64,000 nt of DNA from Thermotoga sp. Ku-13t (GTDB lineage: Bacteria; Thermotogota; Thermotogae; Thermotogales; DSM-5069). The first letter of the stretch is position 1, and each line of letters starts with the position of its first letter. The stretch lies in contig NZ_LNFY01000011.1 in NCBI RefSeq assembly GCF_011057685.1, positions 234,406-298,405 of the forward strand, written 5' to 3'. The notes beneath the pieces were generated by a model, which was given only the letters and a program-made list of their open reading frames with translations, ran no database searches and had not been told where the DNA came from. The position numbers were made by a program, and so were the translations under genes. This document shows positions 1 to 8,737 of this stretch, one piece after another.

Positions 1-1
1 A

Positions 2-1414
2 AACCTTTCAGAACTTGTAACGATCGAAACAGTCAACTGCAAGATCGAAAAGTTTCAAAGAAAAAACGACAGATCGTTCAGCCTCGAACTGAGAGCCGAA
101 AAAGGTAAAAATTTGAAGATCCGTTTCTTCACCGAGAAAGGAAATCAAGATGAACAGAAAGAGAACCTCGCTTACAACGAGTTTTTGAAGACGCACGTTC
201 CTGAAAATTTGGACGAACCGGCGAGAAGCCTCGCCCTCTTCGCACTCCACACGGCGCTCAGCAACTGGAAAGATCTCGGAGGAAATTTTGCCTTCACTGC
301 GGGTGTGAACTACTCGTTCCCACCGAGAACCTACTTCAGAGACTCCTTCTGGACCTGTCTGAGCGTTCTCGATGTGAGAACCGATCTTGTGAAGAATCAG
401 ATACTGACGCTCGCCAGCGCCGTTCACGACGATGGCTGTCCCAGCGGTGTCATGTTCCTGACGGAAGAAGAAAAGATGCTGCTGAGGGAACTCAGGAGAG
501 AAAACCGTACGATAATGGAGAACGTCAGGTACGACAACGATTGGTGGAGCGATCATCACGATTCTGGTTTTCTCTTCGTGCTGTTGCTGTCAAAGTACGT
601 GAACGTCACTGAAGATGTTGCGATCCTGAAAGAACGTGTCGATTCCGAGACCGTCTTAGACAAAGTTGTCAAGGTCCTGAGACACGCTGAAAAGTTCGTC
701 CGTGATGGTCTTTTCATGAAACCCCTCGATTGCAAAGACTGGGCTGACAACGTGTTCAGAAACGGATACGTCACTTACGACGCTGCATTGCATGTCGCCG
801 CGCTCAGAGAGGCTTCGAAACTGCTGTTGTTTTCGGGCATGCGCGAGACTGCGAAGCGTTTCGAGGAAGACCATCTGAAAGCGAGAAGACGCTTCAACGA
901 GGTTCTCTTCGACGATAAGAGAGGTTACTTCGTCAATTTCATAGGTAGTTACGTTGAAGACCACATCAGCCTCGACACAGTGGTTTCGATCGTCTTTGAT
1001 GTCGCCGACGAGCAAAAGGCCATCTCATCGCTTTTGAAGATGGAGCAGTTTCTGGAAACGAGGAACAATCACCAGCAGCCCTATGGGGACTGGGGTGTGA
1101 TGAGCGTCTGGCCCCACTACAGAAAGAGATCACACCTCTTTGGAAAGAGCGCGTTTCCTTACAGGTACCATAACGGGAGTTGCTGGCCGTATTTGAGCTG
1201 CGCGTACGCACTGGCGAAGGACCGATTCGGTCTGGATTACACCTATCCTCTGCTCAGCTGGTGGAGATACTCACTCGAAAGGGGCTGGGTGAACCTGGTC
1301 GAGTACTACTCACCGTGCTTTCATAGAGGGTCGCTGCACCAGGCCTGGAGTGGCTACGCTGCGGCCGTGGTTTCACAGATCGAACGCGGAGAAATGGGGG
1401 TGTCAAAATGGTAG
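2..1414 (+). CDS. Amylo-alpha-1,6-glucosidase-like glycosidase, 5' end outside window
   Basis: The reading frame is open from base 2, so the true start lies upstream and this is a partial gene. The visible protein resembles the (alpha/alpha)6-barrel glycosidases of the glycogen-debranching/GH63/GH15-like group: an N-terminal beta-rich stretch, then Trp/Tyr/Asp-rich barrel segments such as YFRDSFW, DNDWWSDHHDSG, CKDWADN, YRYHNGSCWPY and a C-terminal HQAWSGYAAA. Proteins of this fold hydrolyse alpha-glucosidic bonds, but the exact substrate cannot be read from sequence. No signal peptide can be judged because the N-terminus is missing. It overlaps the next glycoside hydrolase gene by 7 nt, so the two are probably co-transcribed. 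An internal TTG at 113 is not a convincing start, because the frame upstream of it stays open and protein-like. Confidence 0.6.
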   Translation, partial: NLSELVTIETVNCKIEKFQRKNDRSFSLELRAEKGKNLKIRFFTEKGNQDEQKENLAYNEFLKTHVPENLDEPARSLALFALHTALSNWKDLGGNFAFTAGVNYSFPPRTYFRDSFWTCLSVLDVRTDLVKNQILTLASAVHDDGCPSGVMFLTEEEKMLLRELRRENRTIMENVRYDNDWWSDHHDSGFLFVLLLSKYVNVTEDVAILKERVDSETVLDKVVKVLRHAEKFVRDGLFMKPLDCKDWADNVFRNGYVTYDAALHVAALREASKLLLFSGMRETAKRFEEDHLKARRRFNEVLFDDKRGYFVNFIGSYVEDHISLDTVVSIVFDVADEQKAISSLLKMEQFLETRNNHQQPYGDWGVMSVWPHYRKRSHLFGKSAFPYRYHNGSCWPYLSCAYALAKDRFGLDYTYPLLSWWRYSLERGWVNLVEYYSPCFHRGSLHQAWSGYAAAVVSQIERGEMGVSKW

Positions 1415-3237
1415 AGAAGTGGAACCACTTTCCAGTTTACATGTGGTCGGGCCCTGGAACGATCAGGATAAACAGGGTGAAGTTCCCCGGGACGGCGATT
1501 GATAAAAAGGTGCACATCGAAGGAGGCCTGAGGATCGGGGCGAGGCGGTTGAAAGAGATGGGTTACAACTGGACCTACTGCACGTACAACTGGGGCTTTC
1601 CACCCGAGATCGAGAAGGAAGACCACGAATATTTCAAGCACACGGTCTCAGAGTACCACGAAGAAGGATTGAAAGTCTTCGGATACGTGCAATTTTCGAA
1701 CGTCGTCTTCGACGGTTCTCACATGACGAAGAGATGGTACGCGGTGGATCAGTACGGAAACAGGATCAACTACTACTCGGGACGGTATCTGACCTGCCCC
1801 ACCGATGAGGAATGGAGGCAACATCTGGCTGAGATCGTGAAAGGCATAGTCGAAGCCGGGGCGGACGGAGTCTTCTTCGACAACGTGTTCGGTTCGTGGT
1901 TCGGTTTCAGACCGTGCTACTGTGACAGGTGCCAGAAACAGTTCAGAGAGTTCGCGGAAGGTTTGGGTTTCAAAGTCAAAGGCATCCCCGAGTATCTCTC
2001 CGAAAATGTCGAATCGAAGGCTTATCTGATGTGGAGAAGGAAAATAGTCTGGGAGACGATCGAACAACTCTCAAAGTTTGCAAGATCGATCAATCCGAAC
2101 GTGATCATCTCTTCGAACTCGTTCGAAGCGTGTCTGAGCAAACTCGCAGTCATGGCAGGTGTGGATCTGAGGGATGCCTTCAGGGTGCAGGATCTGGTCA
2201 TGATAGAGAACCACCAGCTTCCAAGAAAGTTTCAGGGTTTGCAGATTTTCAACACGATGACCTACAGGATCGCACATGCGCATTCCAGAGGAAAACCGGT
2301 CACCTCGGTACCATACATGCTCGGCATAGGAGCAGACGCGGTCTATCCCATCAGGAACTATCTGCAGGGAATGGCGGAAGCCTACGCCAACGATTCGGTC
2401 ATGGTCCTGAAAGGCACCGAATATTTCAACAACGGCCGATGGACGCTCATCACGGCCGACGAGTTCGAAAACGTTCGGAAGCAGATCGCAGACTACCACA
2501 GCTGGTTCAAAGGCGAAAGCGGAGTCTGGAAAGATTGCTATGGAAAGAAAGCCAGCAAGATCGCGATCTTCCATCCTTACGATTCGCTCACGTTCCACTG
2601 GGAGAGAACGTATTTGCCCTTCTTCGCGGCGCAGCACGAACTGATCAAGCACGGAATAGATTACAGGATCGTGTGGGACGATCTCGACGGTGTGGAAATC
2701 CTGCTGGTACCACCCATATTCGAAGAAACCGAGTTCGAGAAGATCAAGCGTTTCAGCGGGAAGAAGATCTTCTTAGGTTATTCACCTTTCGAGAACGAGA
2801 AGATCGTCTGGAAGGAAATCTACGAGAGGCTCGTTCAGAACGTCAAGACGGAAGAGCAGCTCATGCTCGAGCAGATACTTTCCCTGCTGAACTTCTCGGC
2901 ATACTTCAACGATCCGAACTGGAGAAAGAGGATGGAAAAGGCAAACTTTCTGTTCTTCAACTATTTGAACTACTGTTACGCCTTCTCACATCCGTTCGAA
3001 GCGGATGAACTGATCGAACTGGTGAAACCGTATCAAGCTTGGTCAGTCCAATCCGATGGCTTTCTCATCGTCAGCAGCTTTGAGCGCGACGGAACACTGA
3101 AAATCCACGTGGTCAACCTGGAGGACAGGCAGGTGAACGTGGATCTGATCCTTCCGAAAAACTGGCGCGTGGAGAAAGTTGAAAGCTACGATTACGAGGG
3201 AGCCTTCGTCCACAGGATCTACTCAGTAACCACGTGA
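1408..3237 (+). CDS. Putative TIM-barrel glycoside hydrolase (GHL6-like)
   Basis: A 609-residue protein starting at the ATG that overlaps the stop of the previous gene. The N-terminal half looks like a (beta/alpha)8 barrel: GYNWTYCTYNWG, GLKVFGYVQFSNV, and then ADGVFFDNVFGS, whose Asp is a likely active-site residue. This is followed by a cysteine cluster CYCDRCQKQF seen in several hypothetical glycosyl hydrolase families such as GHL6. The C-terminal part (about residues 385-609) resembles the flavodoxin-like and beta-sandwich domains that follow such barrels. There is no signal peptide, so a cytoplasmic role in breaking down imported oligosaccharides is likely. Its 3' end overlaps the convergent exporter gene by 15 nt. 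Substrate unknown. Confidence 0.55.
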   Translation: MVEKWNHFPVYMWSGPGTIRINRVKFPGTAIDKKVHIEGGLRIGARRLKEMGYNWTYCTYNWGFPPEIEKEDHEYFKHTVSEYHEEGLKVFGYVQFSNVVFDGSHMTKRWYAVDQYGNRINYYSGRYLTCPTDEEWRQHLAEIVKGIVEAGADGVFFDNVFGSWFGFRPCYCDRCQKQFREFAEGLGFKVKGIPEYLSENVESKAYLMWRRKIVWETIEQLSKFARSINPNVIISSNSFEACLSKLAVMAGVDLRDAFRVQDLVMIENHQLPRKFQGLQIFNTMTYRIAHAHSRGKPVTSVPYMLGIGADAVYPIRNYLQGMAEAYANDSVMVLKGTEYFNNGRWTLITADEFENVRKQIADYHSWFKGESGVWKDCYGKKASKIAIFHPYDSLTFHWERTYLPFFAAQHELIKHGIDYRIVWDDLDGVEILLVPPIFEETEFEKIKRFSGKKIFLGYSPFENEKIVWKEIYERLVQNVKTEEQLMLEQILSLLNFSAYFNDPNWRKRMEKANFLFFNYLNYCYAFSHPFEADELIELVKPYQAWSVQSDGFLIVSSFERDGTLKIHVVNLEDRQVNVDLILPKNWRVEKVESYDYEGAFVHRIYSVTT

Positions 3238-5310
3238 AGTTTTTTCAGCCTTTGCGGTGCGTTGGAGGAACCATTCTATCAGAATCGGCTGGGAGAGGAG
3301 CGTGAAAGAAAGCCCAAAACCGATGCCGAGGATGAGCAAAAGCGAAACGTTTCTGAACAGGGCAAGCTTCGAAAAGCTGAGGACACAGAAACCTCCGATC
3401 AGCCCCAGCCCGTTGGCGAGTACCGGCATGGAGATGTTCTTTACGGAGGCAGAGACGTCCCTCGTACTTCTCATATCGTGTGCGAGGTGGATCGAATAAT
3501 CGACCACCAATCCGACGAGGATGCTGGCAACGATGGACGTGGCCACGTCGAGTCTCAGTCCCAGCTCCGCGATGAAGAAGAAGTTCAGGATCGCGGTGAA
3601 CAGAACTGGGACGACGATCAACAAGGAGAGGAGGGCGTTTCTGAACGCGAACAGGACCGAGCCAAAGATCAGCAGCAAAGAGGCAGACAGGCTCTGGATC
3701 TGGCTGGTGACGATGCTCGAATTGATCTGATCCACGATGAACGCCGCACTCGCAACGGTGAAGTGATAATCCGGATAGTTCTTCAACACCTCAGTGATCC
3801 TGCTCTTCAGTTCTCCTGCTTTCCTGTAAGCTTGCTCCGTCATGTTCACGACGATCCTGATCGTCTTGCTATCGGCCACGAAGTAACGTATCGCCGGTTG
3901 AAAACGTGACATCAGCACCAGACCTGGTACAGGATAATTCACGGGGAACTGAACCGACGATACTCCTTCGATCCGGCGCAGCTCGTTCAGAAGCTCTGAG
4001 ATGAGCTGAGAATCTTTCGCCGTGAAGAGACTGTCCTTCTCGACCATGATGTACACAGGCTCTCTGTAAGAAAACTGCTTCGTGAGGATGTCCAAGGCTC
4101 TTCCGACATCGCTGCCCTTTGAGAAGTAAGAAGCCTGGTCCATGCCAACATCTATCCGTGACAGAGAGAGAAAGGTCATCACAACGAGGATCAACGAAAC
4201 CATCAGCAGGATGCGTCCAAGCTTTTCATTTCCGAACCCGAGTAGGACCGTTCGGTGCTGGATGGCTTTCTCTTCTCGCAGAAGCTCGTAACCAGAAGTG
4301 AACAGAATGAGGAACACGAGTGCGAGACCCGAAGAAACCATCAATCCAAGATGCCTGAAGGCTGTTATCTCAACGAACAGGAAAGAGAGAAAGCCAACGC
4401 AGGTGGTCAACATGGAAAAGAAGATCGGTCTGAACATCTCCCGTCTCACCCGATCTTTGAACCTCACCACGCCATTGTAGAAGTGTAGCCCGTAAGCCGA
4501 ACCGATGATGATCAGGAAACTCACACACATGACGCTCATCGTGTTGAGCTCGATACCGATCAAACTGACCACAGCGTACACGATCAGATTCGCTTCGGCT
4601 GGTATCAAGAGCGAAACCAGGCTCGCCTTCAAAGATCTCGTTTGCAGATAGAAGATGAGCAGTACCACCAGAAAAGTAATGGCAGGATAAAGGGAGATCT
4701 GATGGATGATCTCACGGAAAAGGTGTTTGTTTATCACAAGCTGGCCGAAGGCGAGGGCGTTCAGATCTTGAAAATCGTTCAAAACCTTTTCTATCTCACT
4801 CAAAGCCCTGTCCTCGTTGTAGCCTGGGCTCAGCGTGCAGTGTAAGAGCACGTACCTTGCATTCTTCGAGATGAAGGAGCTCGCTTCGGGATCCGTGAGG
4901 ATTTCTTCGTCGAGTTTCGAACCGTCGAAGTATGGTTTCCTGAAGCTGTAGTTGAGGACGCTGAGCACGTTTTTCACGCATGGAAGGTTTGAAAGCTGGT
5001 TCTGAAGTTCGTTGAGTCTGAGCAACGCCTGGACTGTCAAAAAACCTTCGGGATAGTGTGCGAGCACCACGAACTGAGATCCGTCGTTGAATTTCTGTAC
5101 GATCTTGAAAAAGGCCTTCAGCTCTTCGTTGTTTATCTGCTCTATACCAACCCTGGAACTGTATCCTGGCAAAAAGACAAAATAACTGGCGTTTATGCGC
5201 GCCTTGAAGTAGATGATCACACCTGAAATCACACAGACGATCAAAAACAAAATTGTGAACGCGTACCTTCGTAGCCACACGAATTTCATTCTAGCCATGA
5301 CAGTTTTCAT
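3223..5310 (-). CDS. RND-superfamily exporter (MMPL/HAE3-like)
   Basis: A 695-residue polytopic membrane protein with the duplicated RND plan. A hydrophobic helix lies near residues 12-32, followed by a large extracytoplasmic loop and a cluster of helices (about 205-335). A second half then repeats this with a helix near 370, a second loop and a final helix cluster (about 535-685). The second half carries GLVVDYSIHL with the transmembrane Asp typical of proton-coupled RND proteins. The matching motif in the first half, GSAYGLHFYNG, lacks that Asp. This pattern fits the hydrophobe/amphiphile efflux HAE3 group, whose substrates (lipids or hydrophobic molecules) are mostly unproven. The gene follows the penicillin-binding protein gene by 26 nt, suggesting an envelope operon. 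The first ATG is used; in-frame ATGs at 5298 and 5289 are possible and no strong ribosome-binding site decides. Confidence 0.75.
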   Translation of the reverse strand: MKTVMARMKFVWLRRYAFTILFLIVCVISGVIIYFKARINASYFVFLPGYSSRVGIEQINNEELKAFFKIVQKFNDGSQFVVLAHYPEGFLTVQALLRLNELQNQLSNLPCVKNVLSVLNYSFRKPYFDGSKLDEEILTDPEASSFISKNARYVLLHCTLSPGYNEDRALSEIEKVLNDFQDLNALAFGQLVINKHLFREIIHQISLYPAITFLVVLLIFYLQTRSLKASLVSLLIPAEANLIVYAVVSLIGIELNTMSVMCVSFLIIIGSAYGLHFYNGVVRFKDRVRREMFRPIFFSMLTTCVGFLSFLFVEITAFRHLGLMVSSGLALVFLILFTSGYELLREEKAIQHRTVLLGFGNEKLGRILLMVSLILVVMTFLSLSRIDVGMDQASYFSKGSDVGRALDILTKQFSYREPVYIMVEKDSLFTAKDSQLISELLNELRRIEGVSSVQFPVNYPVPGLVLMSRFQPAIRYFVADSKTIRIVVNMTEQAYRKAGELKSRITEVLKNYPDYHFTVASAAFIVDQINSSIVTSQIQSLSASLLLIFGSVLFAFRNALLSLLIVVPVLFTAILNFFFIAELGLRLDVATSIVASILVGLVVDYSIHLAHDMRSTRDVSASVKNISMPVLANGLGLIGGFCVLSFSKLALFRNVSLLLILGIGFGLSFTLLSQPILIEWFLQRTAKAEKTSRGY

Positions 5311-5336
5311 CGACGTTTCTGTCTCGACAAAAACGT

Positions 5337-7259
5337 TTACCAGGTGCGTTTCGTTCTGATCATTTCCCAGAGCTGTCTGGCGAGCTGTGGAGAACGTTCG
5401 TTCACACTGCTCAGAAAATCGAGCATGGCTGAGCTATCAAGCTTGGAAACGAGTTCAGCGAGCGTTTCAAGGCTCAAATAGCCCTCATCGAGCCACCGCA
5501 TGATCCTGTCCACGTCGAGCGTCAGCGATGGCAGGGTGGTTTTCACCGTCAAACTGGACTGCACGACCCAGTTCGGCATCTTGCCACGGTAGTTGTAGCT
5601 GGATACAAGCTGAGACCAGATCGGGGCCGCGTTGACACCCCCCGTGGGGTTCTCACCGTCCACGGCCACCGCCATGATGAAGGTTTGATCACCCCCGACG
5701 AACCAGGCTGTTTTGGAAGAAGTGCCTGTCTTACCCGCAACAGGAACTTTCTGCCGTGCGCGCACGCCGGTTCCCCTCTCGACAACTTCACGCATCACAT
5801 TGAGCAAGACGACTGAAGATTCCATAGGAGTGATTTTTCTAGCCCTGACAACGTGGATCACCCTCACCGAAGCTTCGTAAACGACTCTCCCATTGGGATC
5901 TTCGATGCGCTGCACGATGTACGGCTTCAGAACGGCACCACCATTGAAGATAGCTGCGTAAGCCTTCAAAATCTCTTCAGGTGCCGTTTCGAGTGTACCG
6001 AGGGCGATCGTCATGTCGTCTGGATAATAACCTTCGATCTTCAGCTCGTTCTTGAGAAAATCGATCACCTTTTCTCTTCCGAGTTGCATGAACAGGTTCA
6101 CCGAAGGTATGTTCAGAGAATCAACGAGCGCCTGTCTCATCGTGACGACGCCACGGTAACGCTTGTCGAAGTTCTCAGGAGTCCAGTCACCGATCTTCAA
6201 TGGCAGATCGATCAGCTCGCTGTCCACTGACCAGCCTTCCAGAACGGCGAGATAGTAATACAGGGGTTTGATCGCCGAGCCAAGCAGCCTTCTACCTTCA
6301 GGATAGGTCAGACCAACACCTTTGTAAACCAGCACCGCGCCGGACATTGGATCTATCGCTTCGACGATGATGTTTGGAGCCAGACCCAGCGCGGCCTGCG
6401 AAAGCTTTCTGTCCAGAGTCGTGTAGATCCTGTAACCCTGTCTCAGCTCATCCAGACCGTAACCGATCTCTTTGAGCTCTCTGACCACCCTCCAGAACAC
6501 TTCCTCATCCATGCTGAACACGGACCTGCCCGAATAATTCATTCTCTCGAGTTCTTCCAGCGACTGACGGTGAACACTCTCACTTATGTAACGTTCCTCG
6601 AGCAAGGCGTCCAGCACCGTTTTCGCCTTGCGTTTCGCGATCTGCCAGTCTCTGAGCGGGTTGAAGTTCTCGGGCGAACGCACCACACCCACCAGGAGTG
6701 CCGCTTCGTTCAGGTTAATCCCGCTCAGATCTTTTCCAAAGTAATATCTTGCTGCGCTGGCGAATCCGTAAAGACCATTCCCCATGTACACGGAGTTTAT
6801 GTACATCTGCAGAATTTCTTCCTTCGTCCTGTGCCTTTCGAGCCAGAGTGCGATGAACATTTCTCTGATCTTCCTCTGCCAGCTGACTTTCGGTGAAAGG
6901 TACAAGGTTCGTGCGAGTTGCTGTGTGATGGTACTTCCTCCCTCGCTGATCGACATGCTGGTGATGTTTCTCACCACGGCCCTCGCGATGCCGAGAGGAT
7001 CGATGCCCGCGTGGAGATAGAAGCGTTTGTCTTCAGAAACCAGCAAGGCGTTCAAAAAGTACGGAGGAACGTCCTCGAGCCTGACCCAGAAAGACCGCGG
7101 CAGGGACATCGGTGTGCCGTCCGAATACACGAGCAATAAACCTGTCGGCATGCGCGACTCCGGCGATGGCAGATCCTTCGTGAACTGAACGTAGAAGTAA
7201 GAAAGTACCACGATCGTGAGAAAAAAACCACACAGAAAACCTAAGAGTCTCCAGCGCAT
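5337..7259 (-). CDS. pbpA: Class A penicillin-binding protein (PBP1A-like)
   Basis: A bifunctional peptidoglycan synthase of 640 residues. A single membrane anchor lies at about residues 5-25. The glycosyltransferase (GT51) domain spans about 45-225, with the catalytic Glu in SEDKRFY (E76), the GGSTITQQLAR motif and the NSVYMGNGLYG motif. The transpeptidase domain follows, with SAIK (nucleophile near S328), SLN (about 381-383) and KTGTS (about 510-514). It polymerises lipid II and cross-links stem peptides outside the cytoplasmic membrane. The protein is short for the family, with a compact linker and tail. Its start overlaps the 3' end of ogt by 19 nt, so ogt, this gene and the exporter probably form one transcript. 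Confidence 0.92.
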   Translation of the reverse strand: MRWRLLGFLCGFFLTIVVLSYFYVQFTKDLPSPESRMPTGLLLVYSDGTPMSLPRSFWVRLEDVPPYFLNALLVSEDKRFYLHAGIDPLGIARAVVRNITSMSISEGGSTITQQLARTLYLSPKVSWQRKIREMFIALWLERHRTKEEILQMYINSVYMGNGLYGFASAARYYFGKDLSGINLNEAALLVGVVRSPENFNPLRDWQIAKRKAKTVLDALLEERYISESVHRQSLEELERMNYSGRSVFSMDEEVFWRVVRELKEIGYGLDELRQGYRIYTTLDRKLSQAALGLAPNIIVEAIDPMSGAVLVYKGVGLTYPEGRRLLGSAIKPLYYYLAVLEGWSVDSELIDLPLKIGDWTPENFDKRYRGVVTMRQALVDSLNIPSVNLFMQLGREKVIDFLKNELKIEGYYPDDMTIALGTLETAPEEILKAYAAIFNGGAVLKPYIVQRIEDPNGRVVYEASVRVIHVVRARKITPMESSVVLLNVMREVVERGTGVRARQKVPVAGKTGTSSKTAWFVGGDQTFIMAVAVDGENPTGGVNAAPIWSQLVSSYNYRGKMPNWVVQSSLTVKTTLPSLTLDVDRIMRWLDEGYLSLETLAELVSKLDSSAMLDFLSSVNERSPQLARQLWEMIRTKRTW

Positions 7260-7693
7260 CTTTCACCACGCTCGAGTGCGAGCAAATTCTTCTTCCATTC
7301 CAGTCCGGCGCTGAACCCCCCGAGAGAGTTCTTACCGACCACCCTGTGACAGGGAAAATACAAAGGCAACGGATTGCGCTTGAGCGCCTGGCCGACGGCC
7401 CTCGGAGAGGTGCCGAGCATCTTCGCAAGTTCACCGTAACTGATCGTGGAACCGTAGGGAACATCCCTCAAAGCTTGCCAGACTCTGAGCTCGAACTTTG
7501 TTCCACTAACCTTCACGGGAAAATCCAGCCGGGTCCTGACGCCTCTGAAGTATCCGTCCAGCTGTTTCACGACGACTTCAACTGGTTTCACAGTGTCTTC
7601 GCATCTCTCACCGAGCTCTATGCCGCACACACGTCCTTCTTCCAGCTTCACACAGATCGGACCGAAGACAGATTCGTAGCAGAAACTCTCCAC
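7241..7693 (-). CDS. ogt: Methylated-DNA--protein-cysteine methyltransferase
   Basis: A 150-residue suicide DNA-repair protein that moves an alkyl group from O6-alkylguanine to its own cysteine. The active-site motif PCHRV (Cys about residue 115) is intact, followed by GGFSAG. The helix-turn-helix region that flips the base is visible as PYGSTISYGELAKML. Translation starts at a GTG near 7693 behind GGGAGGAAA. It is the first gene of the minus-strand operon with the penicillin-binding protein, and is divergent from the P1 peptidase gene across about 50 bp. Confidence 0.93.
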   Translation of the reverse strand: MESFCYESVFGPICVKLEEGRVCGIELGERCEDTVKPVEVVVKQLDGYFRGVRTRLDFPVKVSGTKFELRVWQALRDVPYGSTISYGELAKMLGTSPRAVGQALKRNPLPLYFPCHRVVGKNSLGGFSAGLEWKKNLLALERGERCAGDS

Positions 7694-7718
7694 GAGGGTT
7701 TCCTCCCAGAATCCAATT

Positions 7719-7724
7719 TATAAT
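7719..7724 (+). promoter_or_regulatory. Candidate -10 element for the peptidase-lepA operon
   Basis: A perfect TATAAT lies 20 nt before the TTG start of the P1 peptidase gene, in a 51-bp divergent gap. No convincing TTGACA-like -35 sits at 16-18 nt. On the opposite strand the same AT-rich block (ATTATAAATT) could serve ogt. Confidence 0.45.
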
Positions 7725-7744
7725 ATCACGGAGGAGGAAGGGCC

Positions 7745-8737
7745 TTGCGTCCACGCTTCAGAGAGTACGGGCTTTCTTTCGGGAGACTCGAACCTGGAGA
7801 AAAGAACCTTCTGAGCGATGTGGCTGGAGTGCGTGTAGGGCACGTCAGTATCGTCATGAACGAACCGACCATCGTTCGCACCGGTGTGACCGTGATTGTG
7901 CCGAGTGAGAAGATCTTCGAAGAACCTGTCAGTGCGGCGCGCGCCGTTCTGAACGGCTTTGGAAAGTCAGCGGGTTTGATGCAGATAGAAGAGCTCGGAC
8001 AGATAGAAACACCCATCGTGCTCACGAACACGCTCAGCGTCGGTCATGCGTTTCAGGGTGTGGTCGAGCTTGCTGCGAAGAAGAAGAGGTTCAGAACGCT
8101 CAATCCAATCGTCGGGGAGTGCAACGATGGTTTGCTGAACGACATACTCTATCCCGCGGTGAAACCGTCACACGTTGTGGAAGCTTACGAGAAGACCTGC
8201 GAAGTTTTCGAACTCGGATCCGTCGGTGTCGGTACGGGCATGGTTTGCTTCGGGTTCAAGGGTGGAATCGGCAGTGCTTCGAGGAAGCTGAAGGATGGAC
8301 ATGTGCTTGGGGCACTGGTTCTTGCAAATTTTGGTAACTTCGAAGATCTCACGATCCTCAACAGGAGAGCGTGTGAGCACGTCAAAATGGGCGTGGTGAG
8401 GAAGAACGAAGGTTCGATCGTGATCGTTCTGGCAACGGACGTTCCGCTCGATTCGAGACAGCTGAAAAGGGTTGCGAGGCATTCCTTCCTGGCTCTCGGC
8501 ATGCTGGGTTCACCGGGTTATCACGGCAGTGGGGACGTGTGCATAGCGTTCTCGACGCAGAAAGGGTATGTGAGTGAAGATAGGGAACTGTTCGACGAAC
8601 TCTTCAGGGCTGCGGTGGAAAGCGTCTACGAGGCCGTGTGTGACGCTCTGTTCTGTGCGGAAACTGTAGAAGGTTTTCAGGCCAGGGCGGAAGCGATGCC
8701 GATCGAATGGCTCTTAGATGGGGGTAGATCCATTTGA
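7745..8737 (+). CDS. P1 family peptidase (DmpA/aminopeptidase-like)
   Basis: A 330-residue member of the DmpA/P1 (DOM fold) peptidase family, which are N-terminal nucleophile hydrolases that mature by autocatalytic cleavage. The family signature GVGTGMVCFGFKGGIGS is present at about residues 160-178. The Ser following GIG is the expected nucleophile and cleavage point. The N-terminal LLSDVAGVRVGHVS is also typical. Such enzymes act as L- or D-aminopeptidases or beta-peptidases; specificity cannot be predicted. The start is a TTG immediately preceded by GGAGGAGGAAGG. The stop overlaps the start of lepA (TTGA), so the two are translationally coupled. Confidence 0.85.
   Translation: MRPRFREYGLSFGRLEPGEKNLLSDVAGVRVGHVSIVMNEPTIVRTGVTVIVPSEKIFEEPVSAARAVLNGFGKSAGLMQIEELGQIETPIVLTNTLSVGHAFQGVVELAAKKKRFRTLNPIVGECNDGLLNDILYPAVKPSHVVEAYEKTCEVFELGSVGVGTGMVCFGFKGGIGSASRKLKDGHVLGALVLANFGNFEDLTILNRRACEHVKMGVVRKNEGSIVIVLATDVPLDSRQLKRVARHSFLALGMLGSPGYHGSGDVCIAFSTQKGYVSEDRELFDELFRAAVESVYEAVCDALFCAETVEGFQARAEAMPIEWLLDGGRSI

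Noticed and set aside
1929..3008. Long + strand frame (359 codons) inside the glycoside hydrolase gene
   Set aside because: It is an out-of-frame shadow, with Arg-rich composition and no motif; the 609-residue frame has clear family features.
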